From contig DHOP01000003.1 in NCBI GenBank assembly GCA_002407775.1, forward strand, positions 1,449 to 55,278: a DNA stretch of 53,830 bases, read 5' to 3'. Position 1 is the stretch's first letter. Each line of letters begins with the position of its first letter. Shown in pieces: positions 7,653 to 16,588 of this stretch. Made by a program: the position numbers and the translations under genes. The notes beneath the pieces are model-generated. The model saw only the letters and a program-made list of their open reading frames with translations. It did no database searches and was not told the DNA's origin. This DNA is from Prevotella sp. UBA5387 (GTDB lineage Bacteria; Bacteroidota; Bacteroidia; Bacteroidales; Bacteroidaceae).

Positions 7653-10600
7653 ATGAAACAATCTTTTCTAATGAAGAGATCACGGTCAATTATGCTGGCG
7701 ACAGCATTAATTACTGGATTCTCGATGGTTTCGGTGTCAGCAATGGCAGTACCTGCGGTGCAGGTTGAAGAGCAAAATGCCACCGTAAGGGGGCAGGTGC
7801 TTGATTCCAAAGGTGAACCAGTCATAGGTGCTACGGTTATGGTAAAGGGTGTTTCCTCGCTTGGTACTGTTACCGACTTGGACGGAAACTTCACCATTAA
7901 CAATGCCCCTTCGAATGGCACGTTGTTAGTATCTTATGTGGGATACACAGCACAGGAAGTATCTTACAACAATGGACGAGCTGGCAGTATCACACTTATT
8001 GAAGACACTAAGGCTCTTCAAGAGGTGGTTGTAGTCGGTTATGGTGTACAAAAAAAATCGGATATCACGGGTTCTGTGACATCTATTAATAAAGAAAGAC
8101 TTCAGAACCTACCTATTACGAATGCTCTTCAAGCCATCCAAGGTGCAGCCGCAGGTGTTACCATTCAGCAGACATCAGCCATTCCTGGAGATGCTCCCTC
8201 TGCGCTTGTACGTGGTCGTAATTCCATCAATGCCTCTTCGGGACCGTATGTAGTGGTAGATGGCGTTCCTATTTCGAAAAATGGTGGTTCACTCAATGAC
8301 ATCTCTCCAACGGATATTGAGAGTATTGAAATTTTGAAGGATGCCACTGCAACAGCTATTTATGGTGTGAATGGTGCAAATGGTGTGATTTTGGTTACAA
8401 CAAAACATGGCACTTTGGGTCAAGATGGAAAGCCGACTATCAGTTATAATGGCTATCTTGGCATTGAAGATTTCACGAATCGGCTTAATTTCTGTGACGG
8501 TCCTCAGATTATCCAGAGATATAAGGACTACGTTGCACAGAATCCTGGTGAGAGCATGTATAATGATTTTGTAAAAAATCAGAATGAAGCAGATAACCAG
8601 GCTGCTGGCTTGGAAACAGACTGGATTGATGAGGCTACACATACTGGTATCATTCAAAATCATAATGTGAATGTCAATGGCGGTGGTAAGTATGTGAGGT
8701 ATTTCGTATCTGGAAACCTTATGGATCAGAAGGGCTTGCTTAAAGGTTTCAATTATCGTCGTTACTCTCTCCGTACCAACATCGATATGGATGTTACCGA
8801 TTATCTCAAAGTGGGAACTAACTCTTACATAGTTTCCCATAATCGTGACGGTGGTCGTGCTAATTTCGTTATGGCCGAGGCTATGTCTCCTTACGCTAAA
8901 GAATATGAAGAGGATGGCAGCTATTGCATCTATCCGATGTACTCAGAGACATTATTCTTTAATCCAATGATATCTACTACTCAGCAACATGAGCGTCGTC
9001 AGTGGAACATTAATATCAATGGTTATGCTTTGCTTGACTTTGGAAAAATCTGGGAACCTCTTGCAGGCCTGCAGTATAAGCTAAATATGGGCTATGCATA
9101 CGTTCCTACACGTGAGAACTATTATAATGGCCGCCTACAGAATAACAATACTGGGTATGCAAACATCTATAATACGGAACGTCAAAGTTACACCATTGAG
9201 AATATTATCACATATGCTCGCGACTTTGGAAAGCATCACTTTGATCTGACTGGTCTCTATGCAACATCACGTAATAAGTATCAAAATAGCACAGCGGCTG
9301 CAAGCAAATTCATCAATGACGAATTGCTATGGTACAATTTAAATGGTGGTGCTACGGCCATAGTTGGTTCAGATGCATCCCTCTACACTACCCTCTCTCA
9401 GATGGGACGTCTTAATTATTCCTATGATAGCCGTTACCTCTTCTCTTTTACAGTACGTCGTGATGGTTCATCTGTATTCGGAAATAACAATAAGTGGGGT
9501 GTATTCCCATCAGTAGCAATAGGTTGGAATATTGTCAATGAGGCATTCATGCAACCCTCTCAGAGTTGGCTCAATACCCTTAAGCTCCGCCTTTCCTATG
9601 GTAAGGCAGGAAATGAGGCCATTAGTTCATACCAGACTTTGAGTAAAATGGACACTAATAGTCTCGCAATGGGTGGAGCTACGGCCTCTGTGCTTTATCC
9701 AAATAGCCGAATGGGTAATGCCGGTCTAACTTGGGAAAATACAAAGACCTTTAATGTTGGTATTGACTTTGGCATCCTTAATAACCGCATCAATGGTAAT
9801 TTGGACTTCTATTTATCTCGTACTACAGATCTTTTATTGCAGCGTAATCTTCCGAAAGTGTCTGGATTCAGCAACGTATATGCAAATATGGGTGAAACCC
9901 GTAATAAGGGTATTGAGTTGACAGTAAACTCCAAGAATATTGTTACTAAAGACTTCACTTGGGGTTCAAGCCTAGTTTTCTCTTGGAATAAGAATGAAAT
10001 CGTGGATCTCTATGGAGACAAACAGGACGATTTAGGTAACCGCTGGTTTATCGGTCAGCCTATTGGAGTGATCTATGATTACACAAAGGTAGGCATCTGG
10101 CAGGAAGATGAGATTGCCGAAGGTAAGCAATTGAACTGGGATCCCATAGCTAAGGCAGGCGATATAAAGCTGGCCGACCTTAACGGTGACCACAAGATTG
10201 ACGATTCAGATCGTAGAGTTTTGGGACAAACTTCGCCAAAATGGATTGGCGGTTTGACGAATACATTTACTTATAAAAACCTCTCTCTTAATATCTTTAT
10301 CCAGACTACACAAGGCATTATGCGCAATAACGCACTCATTGCCATGGCTGGTGATGAAATGGGACGCCGTAACACAACGACAGAAATTGGCTACTGGACA
10401 CCTGAGAACAAGAGCAATGAGTGGCGTTCATTGGGCAAAAACTCTAATCCTCATGGATATGGATTTCCTCAGAGTGGAAGCTATACACGTGTGAAGGACA
10501 TGACATTGAGCTACACTTTCCCAGAAAGATTAGTTAAAGCCATGCATATTGGGGGACTTCAAGTATACGCAAGCGGTCGTAATCTCTTCACATTCACTGA

Positions 10601-10712
10601 TTGGATCGGATGGGATCCTGAGTCTACTGAAACCCAGCGTGGATGGGACAGCTATGAGAATAGCTATCCAATGACAAAGAGCTATGTATTCGGCATCAAC
10701 TTAACATTCTAA
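7653..10712 (+). CDS. SusC/RagA-type TonB-dependent outer-membrane glycan transporter
   Basis: 1019 residues from the ATG at 7653; an upstream TTG at 7596 only adds an unlikely leader. After a signal peptide (...MLATALITGFSMVSVSAMA) comes the carboxypeptidase-regulatory-like domain (VRGQVLDSKGEPVIGATV ... VSYVGYT), then the junction EVVVVGYGVQKKSDITGSV and the TonB plug (NALQAIQGAAAGV ... VVVDGVPI ... GVNGANGVILVTTK). A long beta-barrel ends in YVFGINLTF with the aromatic C-terminus expected for outer-membrane insertion. It imports oligosaccharides delivered by its SusD partner, whose gene begins 15 bp downstream. No sensor/regulator gene of the HTCS or anti-sigma type is adjacent, so control may be from elsewhere. 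Confidence 0.95.
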   Translation: MKQSFLMKRSRSIMLATALITGFSMVSVSAMAVPAVQVEEQNATVRGQVLDSKGEPVIGATVMVKGVSSLGTVTDLDGNFTINNAPSNGTLLVSYVGYTAQEVSYNNGRAGSITLIEDTKALQEVVVVGYGVQKKSDITGSVTSINKERLQNLPITNALQAIQGAAAGVTIQQTSAIPGDAPSALVRGRNSINASSGPYVVVDGVPISKNGGSLNDISPTDIESIEILKDATATAIYGVNGANGVILVTTKHGTLGQDGKPTISYNGYLGIEDFTNRLNFCDGPQIIQRYKDYVAQNPGESMYNDFVKNQNEADNQAAGLETDWIDEATHTGIIQNHNVNVNGGGKYVRYFVSGNLMDQKGLLKGFNYRRYSLRTNIDMDVTDYLKVGTNSYIVSHNRDGGRANFVMAEAMSPYAKEYEEDGSYCIYPMYSETLFFNPMISTTQQHERRQWNININGYALLDFGKIWEPLAGLQYKLNMGYAYVPTRENYYNGRLQNNNTGYANIYNTERQSYTIENIITYARDFGKHHFDLTGLYATSRNKYQNSTAAASKFINDELLWYNLNGGATAIVGSDASLYTTLSQMGRLNYSYDSRYLFSFTVRRDGSSVFGNNNKWGVFPSVAIGWNIVNEAFMQPSQSWLNTLKLRLSYGKAGNEAISSYQTLSKMDTNSLAMGGATASVLYPNSRMGNAGLTWENTKTFNVGIDFGILNNRINGNLDFYLSRTTDLLLQRNLPKVSGFSNVYANMGETRNKGIELTVNSKNIVTKDFTWGSSLVFSWNKNEIVDLYGDKQDDLGNRWFIGQPIGVIYDYTKVGIWQEDEIAEGKQLNWDPIAKAGDIKLADLNGDHKIDDSDRRVLGQTSPKWIGGLTNTFTYKNLSLNIFIQTTQGIMRNNALIAMAGDEMGRRNTTTEIGYWTPENKSNEWRSLGKNSNPHGYGFPQSGSYTRVKDMTLSYTFPERLVKAMHIGGLQVYASGRNLFTFTDWIGWDPESTETQRGWDSYENSYPMTKSYVFGINLTF

Positions 10713-10727
10713 TAAAGGACAATAAAA

Positions 10728-12419
10728 ATGAAACTCAAGAATATCATTTATACAATGGTCGGTGCGACTACGTTGTCGCTCGGCACCTCGTCTTGCAGCG
10801 ATAGCTTTCTTGCCGAGAAGATGTATTCAAATTATGGCACCGATGTTGCGGATGTAAACGCCAAGGTTTTGGGCTTACATTACAAGGTGGCACAGATTAT
10901 TGGTTGGTCGGGACACCAAGGATTCGTGGGCTGTTGGCAAGTAGGCACGGATGTTGGGTCTGCCGGTGACACCGAAGGTGTGGAAGTTCCGTTCTATAAA
11001 TACGCCGAGCTAAACTCTGAGAACGCTGGTGTTAGCTTTCTTTGGAATGGACTATACGATATTATCAATGCGGCAAATGTAATCATTGCCGATGAAACTG
11101 CTGATCCTGCATTGGTAGCAGAGGCTAAGTTTTTTAGAGCATATGCCTATGATGATTTAGTAACATTCTGGGGACCTGTTCCTTTGATCATAGTGTCCAC
11201 TACAGTGCCACGTACAGATTACACACGTACACCAGTAGCAGAGATCGATCAATTGATTGATGCAGACCTAACTGATGCAGTTGCTAACTTACCAACTGTG
11301 GGTAAAACACGCACAGAGGATCGTATCAATAAGGATGCAGCACGTATGCTTGCTGCTCGTGCATATCTTCGTATGGGTTTGCGTGACAAGTCCTTTTATG
11401 CTAAGGCAGAGCAAGTAATAACCCCAACTATTACCGAAGGAAATTATAAGCTCATCAGCACACGATATGGCAAGTTTACTGGAGAGGCTGGAGATTTCTA
11501 TCATGACATGTTCCGTTGGGGTAACCAAAGACGTAGCCAAGGTAATACTGAGGGCATTTGGACATTCCAAAATGAGTATAGTCGTGATGTGACAGGTGGT
11601 ACGATAGACAACCCTCAGCAACGACGTAACTGGGTTTGTGCTTTCCATAAGTACAGTGGAATGCAAAATTGCGATTCCCTTGGCGGACGTGGCAATGGTC
11701 GTTTACGTCTGAGCAATTTTGTGAAGTACCAACTTTTCCAACCTGGTGACATTCGTAACTCTAACTTTAATATTCGACGTGTACTATGGTACAACCGTCC
11801 AGGTTACAGCGAGACTTTTGGAGTGGATGCTAACGGATTCCGTGTAAACAAAGATCAGGGTGTGAAAAATGTAACCGTAAAGACCGGAGATGAAGTTATC
11901 CCACGTAGCGGAGACTCCCTGAATGTATATTATCCACACCCAACGAAGTGGGGCGGCTATGATACAACCGATGACTTCGGTTATGCATTGGTTAAGGATT
12001 GGCCTATGATGCGTTTTGCTGAGGCTTACCTCTTACGGGCTGAGGCCCGTATGCGTCAAAGCAATTTTACCGGTGCTGCTGACGATATCAATGTGTTGCG
12101 TGACCGTGCATTCAAGGATTATCGTATTGAGACCGGTAATGTTCTAGCAGGTAAGGTAAGCGCTGATCAAATTAATATTGACTTTATTTTGGACGAACGT
12201 GCCCGTGAGTTGATTTCTGAAGAGAATCGTCGTCTCACGCTTATGCGTACAGGAACTTTAGGAGAGCGTTGGGAGAAGTATCACGATCGTGGAGCTCTTG
12301 TTCCCGATAATAAGCTTTCGAGTGGATTTGATCCAAACACACACAACTTGTTACCTATTCCATTGTCTGAGATTCAGCTCAACAAGGATGCTCAGATGGA
12401 ACAGAATCCAAATTATTAA
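10728..12419 (+). CDS. SusD/RagB-family glycan-binding lipoprotein
   Basis: 563 residues with a lipoprotein signal (LSLGTSSC, Cys about 23). SusD features include an N-terminal segment FLAEKMYSNYGTD, TPR-like helices with EAKFFRAYAYDDLVTFWGPVP (the common 'a.ala.RAf.y..Lv..yG.vPl' motif), MLAARAYLRMG, and the C-terminal DFILDERARELISEENRR (the 'i..ER..El..Eg.R' motif), ending LLPIPLSEIQLN. It sits on the cell surface as the lid and glycan-binding partner of the adjacent SusC. The short susC-susD gap and the terminator after susD point to a two-gene transcript. SusD proteins do not reveal substrate from sequence alone. Confidence 0.95.
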   Translation: MKLKNIIYTMVGATTLSLGTSSCSDSFLAEKMYSNYGTDVADVNAKVLGLHYKVAQIIGWSGHQGFVGCWQVGTDVGSAGDTEGVEVPFYKYAELNSENAGVSFLWNGLYDIINAANVIIADETADPALVAEAKFFRAYAYDDLVTFWGPVPLIIVSTTVPRTDYTRTPVAEIDQLIDADLTDAVANLPTVGKTRTEDRINKDAARMLAARAYLRMGLRDKSFYAKAEQVITPTITEGNYKLISTRYGKFTGEAGDFYHDMFRWGNQRRSQGNTEGIWTFQNEYSRDVTGGTIDNPQQRRNWVCAFHKYSGMQNCDSLGGRGNGRLRLSNFVKYQLFQPGDIRNSNFNIRRVLWYNRPGYSETFGVDANGFRVNKDQGVKNVTVKTGDEVIPRSGDSLNVYYPHPTKWGGYDTTDDFGYALVKDWPMMRFAEAYLLRAEARMRQSNFTGAADDINVLRDRAFKDYRIETGNVLAGKVSADQINIDFILDERARELISEENRRLTLMRTGTLGERWEKYHDRGALVPDNKLSSGFDPNTHNLLPIPLSEIQLNKDAQMEQNPNY

Positions 12420-12465
12420 AGACTTGGAGAAGGTTAAGAATATTGTTCTATAGAACTAAACTTGA

Positions 12466-12508
12466 CCGAGAGAGCATCACCTCAATGAGATGCTCTCTCG
12501 GTGTTTTT
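12466..12508 (+). terminator. Rho-independent terminator after susD
   Basis: A perfect 13-bp stem (CCGAGAGAGCATC with GATGCTCTCTCGG) at 12466-12478 and 12489-12501, a 10-nt loop, then TGTTTTT. Confidence 0.92.
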
Positions 12509-12619
12509 ATCCAAAGTATCACCTTTCAAGTAATGCTATCATGGGCTTAATGATTTGTGATTTTTGAAAAACCGCACAACAAGAAGATGCAACTTCAGTC
12601 ATATTATTAATTACAGGAA

Positions 12620-13633
12620 GTGAGATTATTTACGAAATGTCATCTGCAATATTTAACATTGCTTGCTCTCTTGAGTTCTTGTGTTACGAACAAAGGCGTA
12701 GACACGGGAACAAAGTTTGATGTATATACGAATACTAAGAATGTCAATGTAGCTTACAATCAAGCTATACCATATGAGCAAACTACTTATGTAGCTACAT
12801 CAAGAAAAACTATACCTACCCAATATGATGGGTATAAATTGGTTTGGAATGATGAATTTGACATTGATGGACTTCCTGGAAAAGCATGGTCAGCGGAACA
12901 AGGATTCGTGAGAAATAATGAATTGCAGTGGTATCAGATGGCTAATACCAAGGTAGACAGAGGCTGTCTTGTCATAGAGGGACGCAAGAAGAAAATAATA
13001 AATCCTAATTATTAGGCAGATAATGAGGACTGGAGACGAAATCGCGAGTACGCAGAATATACCTCAACAAGTCTTACTACACGAAATAGTTTTGTCTTCA
13101 AATATGGAAGATTAGAAGTTAGGGCCAAAATACCCGTAATATCTGGCTCATGGCCTGCTATCTGGCTTCTGGGAAATAAGTGGGATTGGCCACAATGCGG
13201 CGAAATTGATGTCATGGAGTTCTACATCAGTAATGGCCGCCCCTCCATACTTGCCAATGCATGTTGGGGTTCCGATCAACGATGGAAGGCTGTTTGGAAT
13301 ACCAAGATCATACCTTTCACGCATTTCCTATCCAAAGATAGTGATTGGGCAAACCAGTTTCATCTGTGGAGAATGGACTGGGACTCAAAGTTCATTCGGA
13401 TATATCTTGATGGCGAATTACTAAACGAGATGGATCTTTCGCAGACTCAAAATCGTGGCTACGGTGGCAATGCCGAAAACCCATTCTCAAATGATGTAAA
13501 CGACTTTGGGGCATACATTTTGCTTAACCTCGCCATTGGGGGTAATGGTGGAACGCCTGACGATTCTAGTTTCCCATTACGTTATTTTGTTGATTACGTG
13601 CGTGTATATCAGCCAATCGAAGTGAAAGATTGA
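12620..13633 (+). pseudogene. GH16 endo-beta-glycanase lipoprotein interrupted by one amber codon
   Basis: A single reading frame of 337 codons is cut by TAG at 13013-13015; before and after it the protein is continuous. The first part (GTG start with AGGA upstream, lipobox LALLSSC) carries YKLVWNDEFDIDG, the usual GH16 N-terminal strand. The second part has YGRLEVRAKIPVISGSWPAI, the catalytic motif GEIDVMEFY (E-x-D-x-x-E type, nucleophile and acid both present) and the ending FVDYVRVYQP. GH16 enzymes cut beta-1,3/1,4-glucans or beta-1,3-galactans; the adjacent GH43 makes galactan possible. All catalytic residues lie after the stop, so without readthrough the product is inactive. Sequencing error or recent pseudogenisation are both possible. 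Confidence 0.88.
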
Positions 13634-13701
13634 CCTCATCTTCCCCTACTTTAACCCTAAAAATAAACTATTTCTATACGCTATATAATTAAACGACAAA
13701 A

Positions 13702-15102
13702 ATGAAGAACTTCTCTGATGTTAGAAATCTTTTGTTGGTTGTCCTTTTATTGTTCACTAATGTTGTTGGTTCAGTTTCGGCAAACGGGTCAAAAACAATT
13801 ATCAGAAACGGAATTCCCTGGTTTGACACAGATGGAAAAATAGTCAATGCACATGGTGCTTGTATAGTGCGAGATGGCCATAGGTATTACCTTTTCGGTG
13901 AATACAAGAGCGATGAGAGAAACGCTTTCTCTGGATTCTCGTGCTATTCGTCACCAGACCTAGTCAACTGGAAATTCGAATGCATAGCGCTGGATGTTCA
14001 AAAGGATGGCATGCTTGGTCCTAACCGTGTGGGTGAAAGAGTCAAAGTGATGCACTGCCCTTCGACAGGTGAGTATGTGATGTTCTTCCACGCTGATAAT
14101 TTGAATTATAAGGATCCATACATCGGAATGGCGACGTCAGACAAGATAGATGGAGAATACAAGATTCAGGGTCCGCTGATGTATGATGGTAAACCCATTA
14201 AGCGGTGGGACATGGGAACTTTTCAAGATACAGATGGTCAAGGTTATGTACTTATACATCATGGTGACATCTACCGTTTGTCCTCAGACTATCATACAGT
14301 AGAAGCAAAGTTGCCCAATATTAGTGGTATGGGCGAGTCTCCGGCGATGTTCAAGAAGAATGGTATCTACTTCCTACTCACATCAAAACTAACCTCTTGG
14401 GAGAAAAATGATAACTATTACTTTACTGCCCCAGATATTGAGGGGCCATGGTCACAACATGGTACTTTCTGTCCAGAGGGCACTTTGACCTTCACATCTC
14501 AGTCAACCTTTGTCTTTCCTCTGATCAAGGGGAAAGACACCATACCTATGTTTATGGGTGACCGTTGGTCATTTCCTCATCAGGCATCTGCTGCAACCTA
14601 TATATGGATGCCGGCAAGGATAGAGGGTACAACGTTTAGCATACCTGAATTTTGGTCTGCTTGGGACGTTCGGACAATTCAACCAGCCAACCCTACTGCT
14701 GAAGCAACACTGATCAGTGACCAAGACATTTCAAAGTTCCCTGCTGTGGCATGGATTCAAGAAGAAGGTCAATGGGTTTCTACCAGCAAAGGTAGTGCAC
14801 TAAAATTGTCTTTTAAAGGCAGACAAGTCGCGTTTACTGGAACAACAAATCGCCATAGTGGCTATGCCAGAGTGAACATATATGATAATAAAGGGAAAAG
14901 AATCTATTCCTCGTTGGTTGATTTCTATTCGATGGTTCCAAATCATGGATTACGCTTTCTTTCTCCCTTGCTAAAGCAAGGAAGCTATACTCTTGAGGTT
15001 GTCAATGAGGCTGACTCACCCCAGTGGACAGGCAAGAGCAAGCGCATATTTGGAAGTGATGGCACCAGAATCACCATAGACAGGTTGCTTTCTTTTAAAT
15101 AA
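13702..15102 (+). CDS. Secreted GH43-family glycosidase with C-terminal beta-sandwich domain
   Basis: 466 residues with a signal peptide (LLLVVLLLFTNVVGSVSA). The N-terminal five-blade propeller shows HGACIVRDGHRYYLFGEYK, FSCYSSPDLVNWKFE, VMHCPSTGEYVMFFHADN, RWDMGTFQDTDGQGYVLIHH and GMGESPAMFKKNGIYFLLTS. This set resembles the GH43 subgroup that includes exo-beta-1,3-galactanases; the Glu in GESPAMF is the likely general acid. After about residue 330 a separate beta-sandwich (LKLSFKGRQVAFTGTT ... ITIDRLLSF) may bind carbohydrate. With the broken GH16 and the acetylesterase it suggests an arabinogalactan or beta-1,3-glycan target; that is inferred. Its last 8 bases overlap the convergent HAD-GNAT gene. 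Confidence 0.85.
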   Translation: MKNFSDVRNLLLVVLLLFTNVVGSVSANGSKTIIRNGIPWFDTDGKIVNAHGACIVRDGHRYYLFGEYKSDERNAFSGFSCYSSPDLVNWKFECIALDVQKDGMLGPNRVGERVKVMHCPSTGEYVMFFHADNLNYKDPYIGMATSDKIDGEYKIQGPLMYDGKPIKRWDMGTFQDTDGQGYVLIHHGDIYRLSSDYHTVEAKLPNISGMGESPAMFKKNGIYFLLTSKLTSWEKNDNYYFTAPDIEGPWSQHGTFCPEGTLTFTSQSTFVFPLIKGKDTIPMFMGDRWSFPHQASAATYIWMPARIEGTTFSIPEFWSAWDVRTIQPANPTAEATLISDQDISKFPAVAWIQEEGQWVSTSKGSALKLSFKGRQVAFTGTTNRHSGYARVNIYDNKGKRIYSSLVDFYSMVPNHGLRFLSPLLKQGSYTLEVVNEADSPQWTGKSKRIFGSDGTRITIDRLLSFK

Positions 15103-16249
15103 TTCCAGAGTGTACAGTCCCTTGAGTTGAACAAGGTATCTTAAGTGTTTTCTCAAAAGCGATGCGTTCCACTATCTCATCACCATGAACATAGTGGCAA
15201 ATCCCACAACGCTTGAAGGCAAGACTCTCAACAAGATTCAGTATCTCAGTGTTATCATAGTTGGTATCCATGCGAAGGTTATGAATATTGCGCTTGTGGC
15301 ATAGTCGTTCTGCCTCGATAAAAAGCAATCTGCCTAAGCCTCGGCCACGTTGTTGCAGACTCACTGCAGTGCGATGAATGGTGCCATATTTTCCACTAGA
15401 TAGCCATTCGCCTTCCAATTGGTCATATGCTGGTTCTCCATCGAAGGTAACTGCCGTATATGCCACGACCTTTCCGTCAAGACGTATAACATAACCATTC
15501 CCCTTGGCAATGTCATCCGCAACACTTTGACGTGGTGGGTAACCATCGTCCCATTGGTGGCGTCCTCGTGATACCATGTCTTTCGCAGAATCATTAATGA
15601 TACTCCAAGCAGCTAGTTCGTCATCGGTAGTGGCTGGTTCAAAGGTGTAAGGCAACAGCAGAGGATCCAGTTCATGTGTCAACTGCTCTGAGTTGTAATA
15701 CACAATGCCATACATTCCAACATTCTGGGCGGCTACTATGTTTTCTGGTTTATCGTCAATGAACACTGACTCTTCAGCTTTAACCCCAAATTTCTGAAAG
15801 AAGCTTTGATATATTTCCGGTTCTGGCTTCAGCTGGTGCACGTCTTTGGAAAGAAGATAACCTTCTAATAGCTGGAAAATATCAAACTTATCCATTACCT
15901 CATAGACTTTTGACGACCAGTTGCTTAGTCCCAACAATTTATACCCACGTGCCTTCATGTCTAGCATCAATGCACGAATCCCCTCGCTTTCATGAGTGAA
16001 AATGTCGGTGTAGTTTTTATCAAAATTGTCAAGTATATATGCATATTCTGGCCACAACTTTTTTTGCATATTAAAAAAGTATTCCGGTTCATGAACCCCT
16101 CGGTCCATATCGGCATTGATTTTGCCTGTGAACACGTTGTTCAGAAACCATTCAGTTTTCTTTTTTGAGCCTAATTGAGCAGAAAAAAATAGCAAAAAGT
16201 CGTACTGCACTAGTACGCCACCGAAATCAAATACTATATTTTTGATCAT
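15095..16249 (-). CDS. HAD phosphatase fused to a GNAT acetyltransferase
   Basis: 384 residues with two enzyme domains in one frame. Residues 1 to about 200 form a HAD subfamily IA hydrolase: FDFGGVL (motif I), GLSNWSSK (motif II), KPEPEIY (motif III Lys) and VFIDDKPENI (motif IV acids). The second Asp of motif I is Gly, as in many members of this subgroup. Residues about 207-370 form a GNAT domain with VSLQQRGRGLGRLLFIEAE, matching the acetyl-CoA pyrophosphate loop (Q/R-x-x-G-x-G/A), and the RHQWDDGYPP segment frequent in Bacteroidetes GNATs. A pathway cannot be assigned. The product could couple dephosphorylation to acetylation of one metabolite, or be a chance fusion. The 3' end overlaps the convergent GH43 gene by 8 bp. 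Confidence 0.85.
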   Translation of the reverse strand: MIKNIVFDFGGVLVQYDFLLFFSAQLGSKKKTEWFLNNVFTGKINADMDRGVHEPEYFFNMQKKLWPEYAYILDNFDKNYTDIFTHESEGIRALMLDMKARGYKLLGLSNWSSKVYEVMDKFDIFQLLEGYLLSKDVHQLKPEPEIYQSFFQKFGVKAEESVFIDDKPENIVAAQNVGMYGIVYYNSEQLTHELDPLLLPYTFEPATTDDELAAWSIINDSAKDMVSRGRHQWDDGYPPRQSVADDIAKGNGYVIRLDGKVVAYTAVTFDGEPAYDQLEGEWLSSGKYGTIHRTAVSLQQRGRGLGRLLFIEAERLCHKRNIHNLRMDTNYDNTEILNLVESLAFKRCGICHYVHGDEIVERIAFEKTLKIPCSTQGTVHSGII

Positions 16250-16276
16250 TGCTTAATCCTTATTTATGGTACGTAA

Positions 16277-16284
16277 CAAAGATA
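16277..16284 (-). promoter_or_regulatory. Putative -7 promoter element for the HAD-GNAT gene
   Basis: On the minus strand this reads TATCTTTG, an exact TAnnTTTG match 27 bp before the ATG at 16249. Confidence 0.55.
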
Positions 16285-16356
16285 CTATTTTGCATTGAAG
16301 TGGCCAAACTTACCATTCATAAACCCTAATTTCAGTTCCATATTTTTCAACCCTGT

Positions 16357-16510
16357 TGTGAATGATGCTCAATGGCACTGCCGTTACTATTTAATCGCAT
16401 CGCCATAGCTATCCAATTGCACTACCATTGCAATCCTTTCGCGTCTCGATTGGGGCCTAAACAGAGTGCCATTGCTATCCTTTCGCTAACACATATTTCT
16501 CAATCGCACT
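16357..16510. repeat. Degenerate tandem array with a 22-bp period (family B)
   Basis: Seven consecutive 22-bp blocks start at 16357, 16379, 16401, 16423, 16445, 16467 and 16489. Recurring segments in register are GCCATAGCTATCC, ACCATTGCAATCCTTTCGC, GCCATTGCTATCCTTTCGC and terminal AATCGCA / AATTGCAC / AATCGCACT. The fifth block is strongly diverged. It occupies most of the gap between the HAD-GNAT gene and the phosphoesterase gene; no gene is supported there. Confidence 0.7.
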
Positions 16511-16588
16511 TAAAAAAAGTCTATTCAAATTTTAAACATTTTGTAATCGCTTGCACCATAGCGATAAAATGCTTTAGTTTTATCATGC

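Noticed and set aside
8289..8840. 183-aa minus-strand open frame inside susC
   Set aside because: It is a shadow of the strongly conserved SusC plug and barrel sequence.
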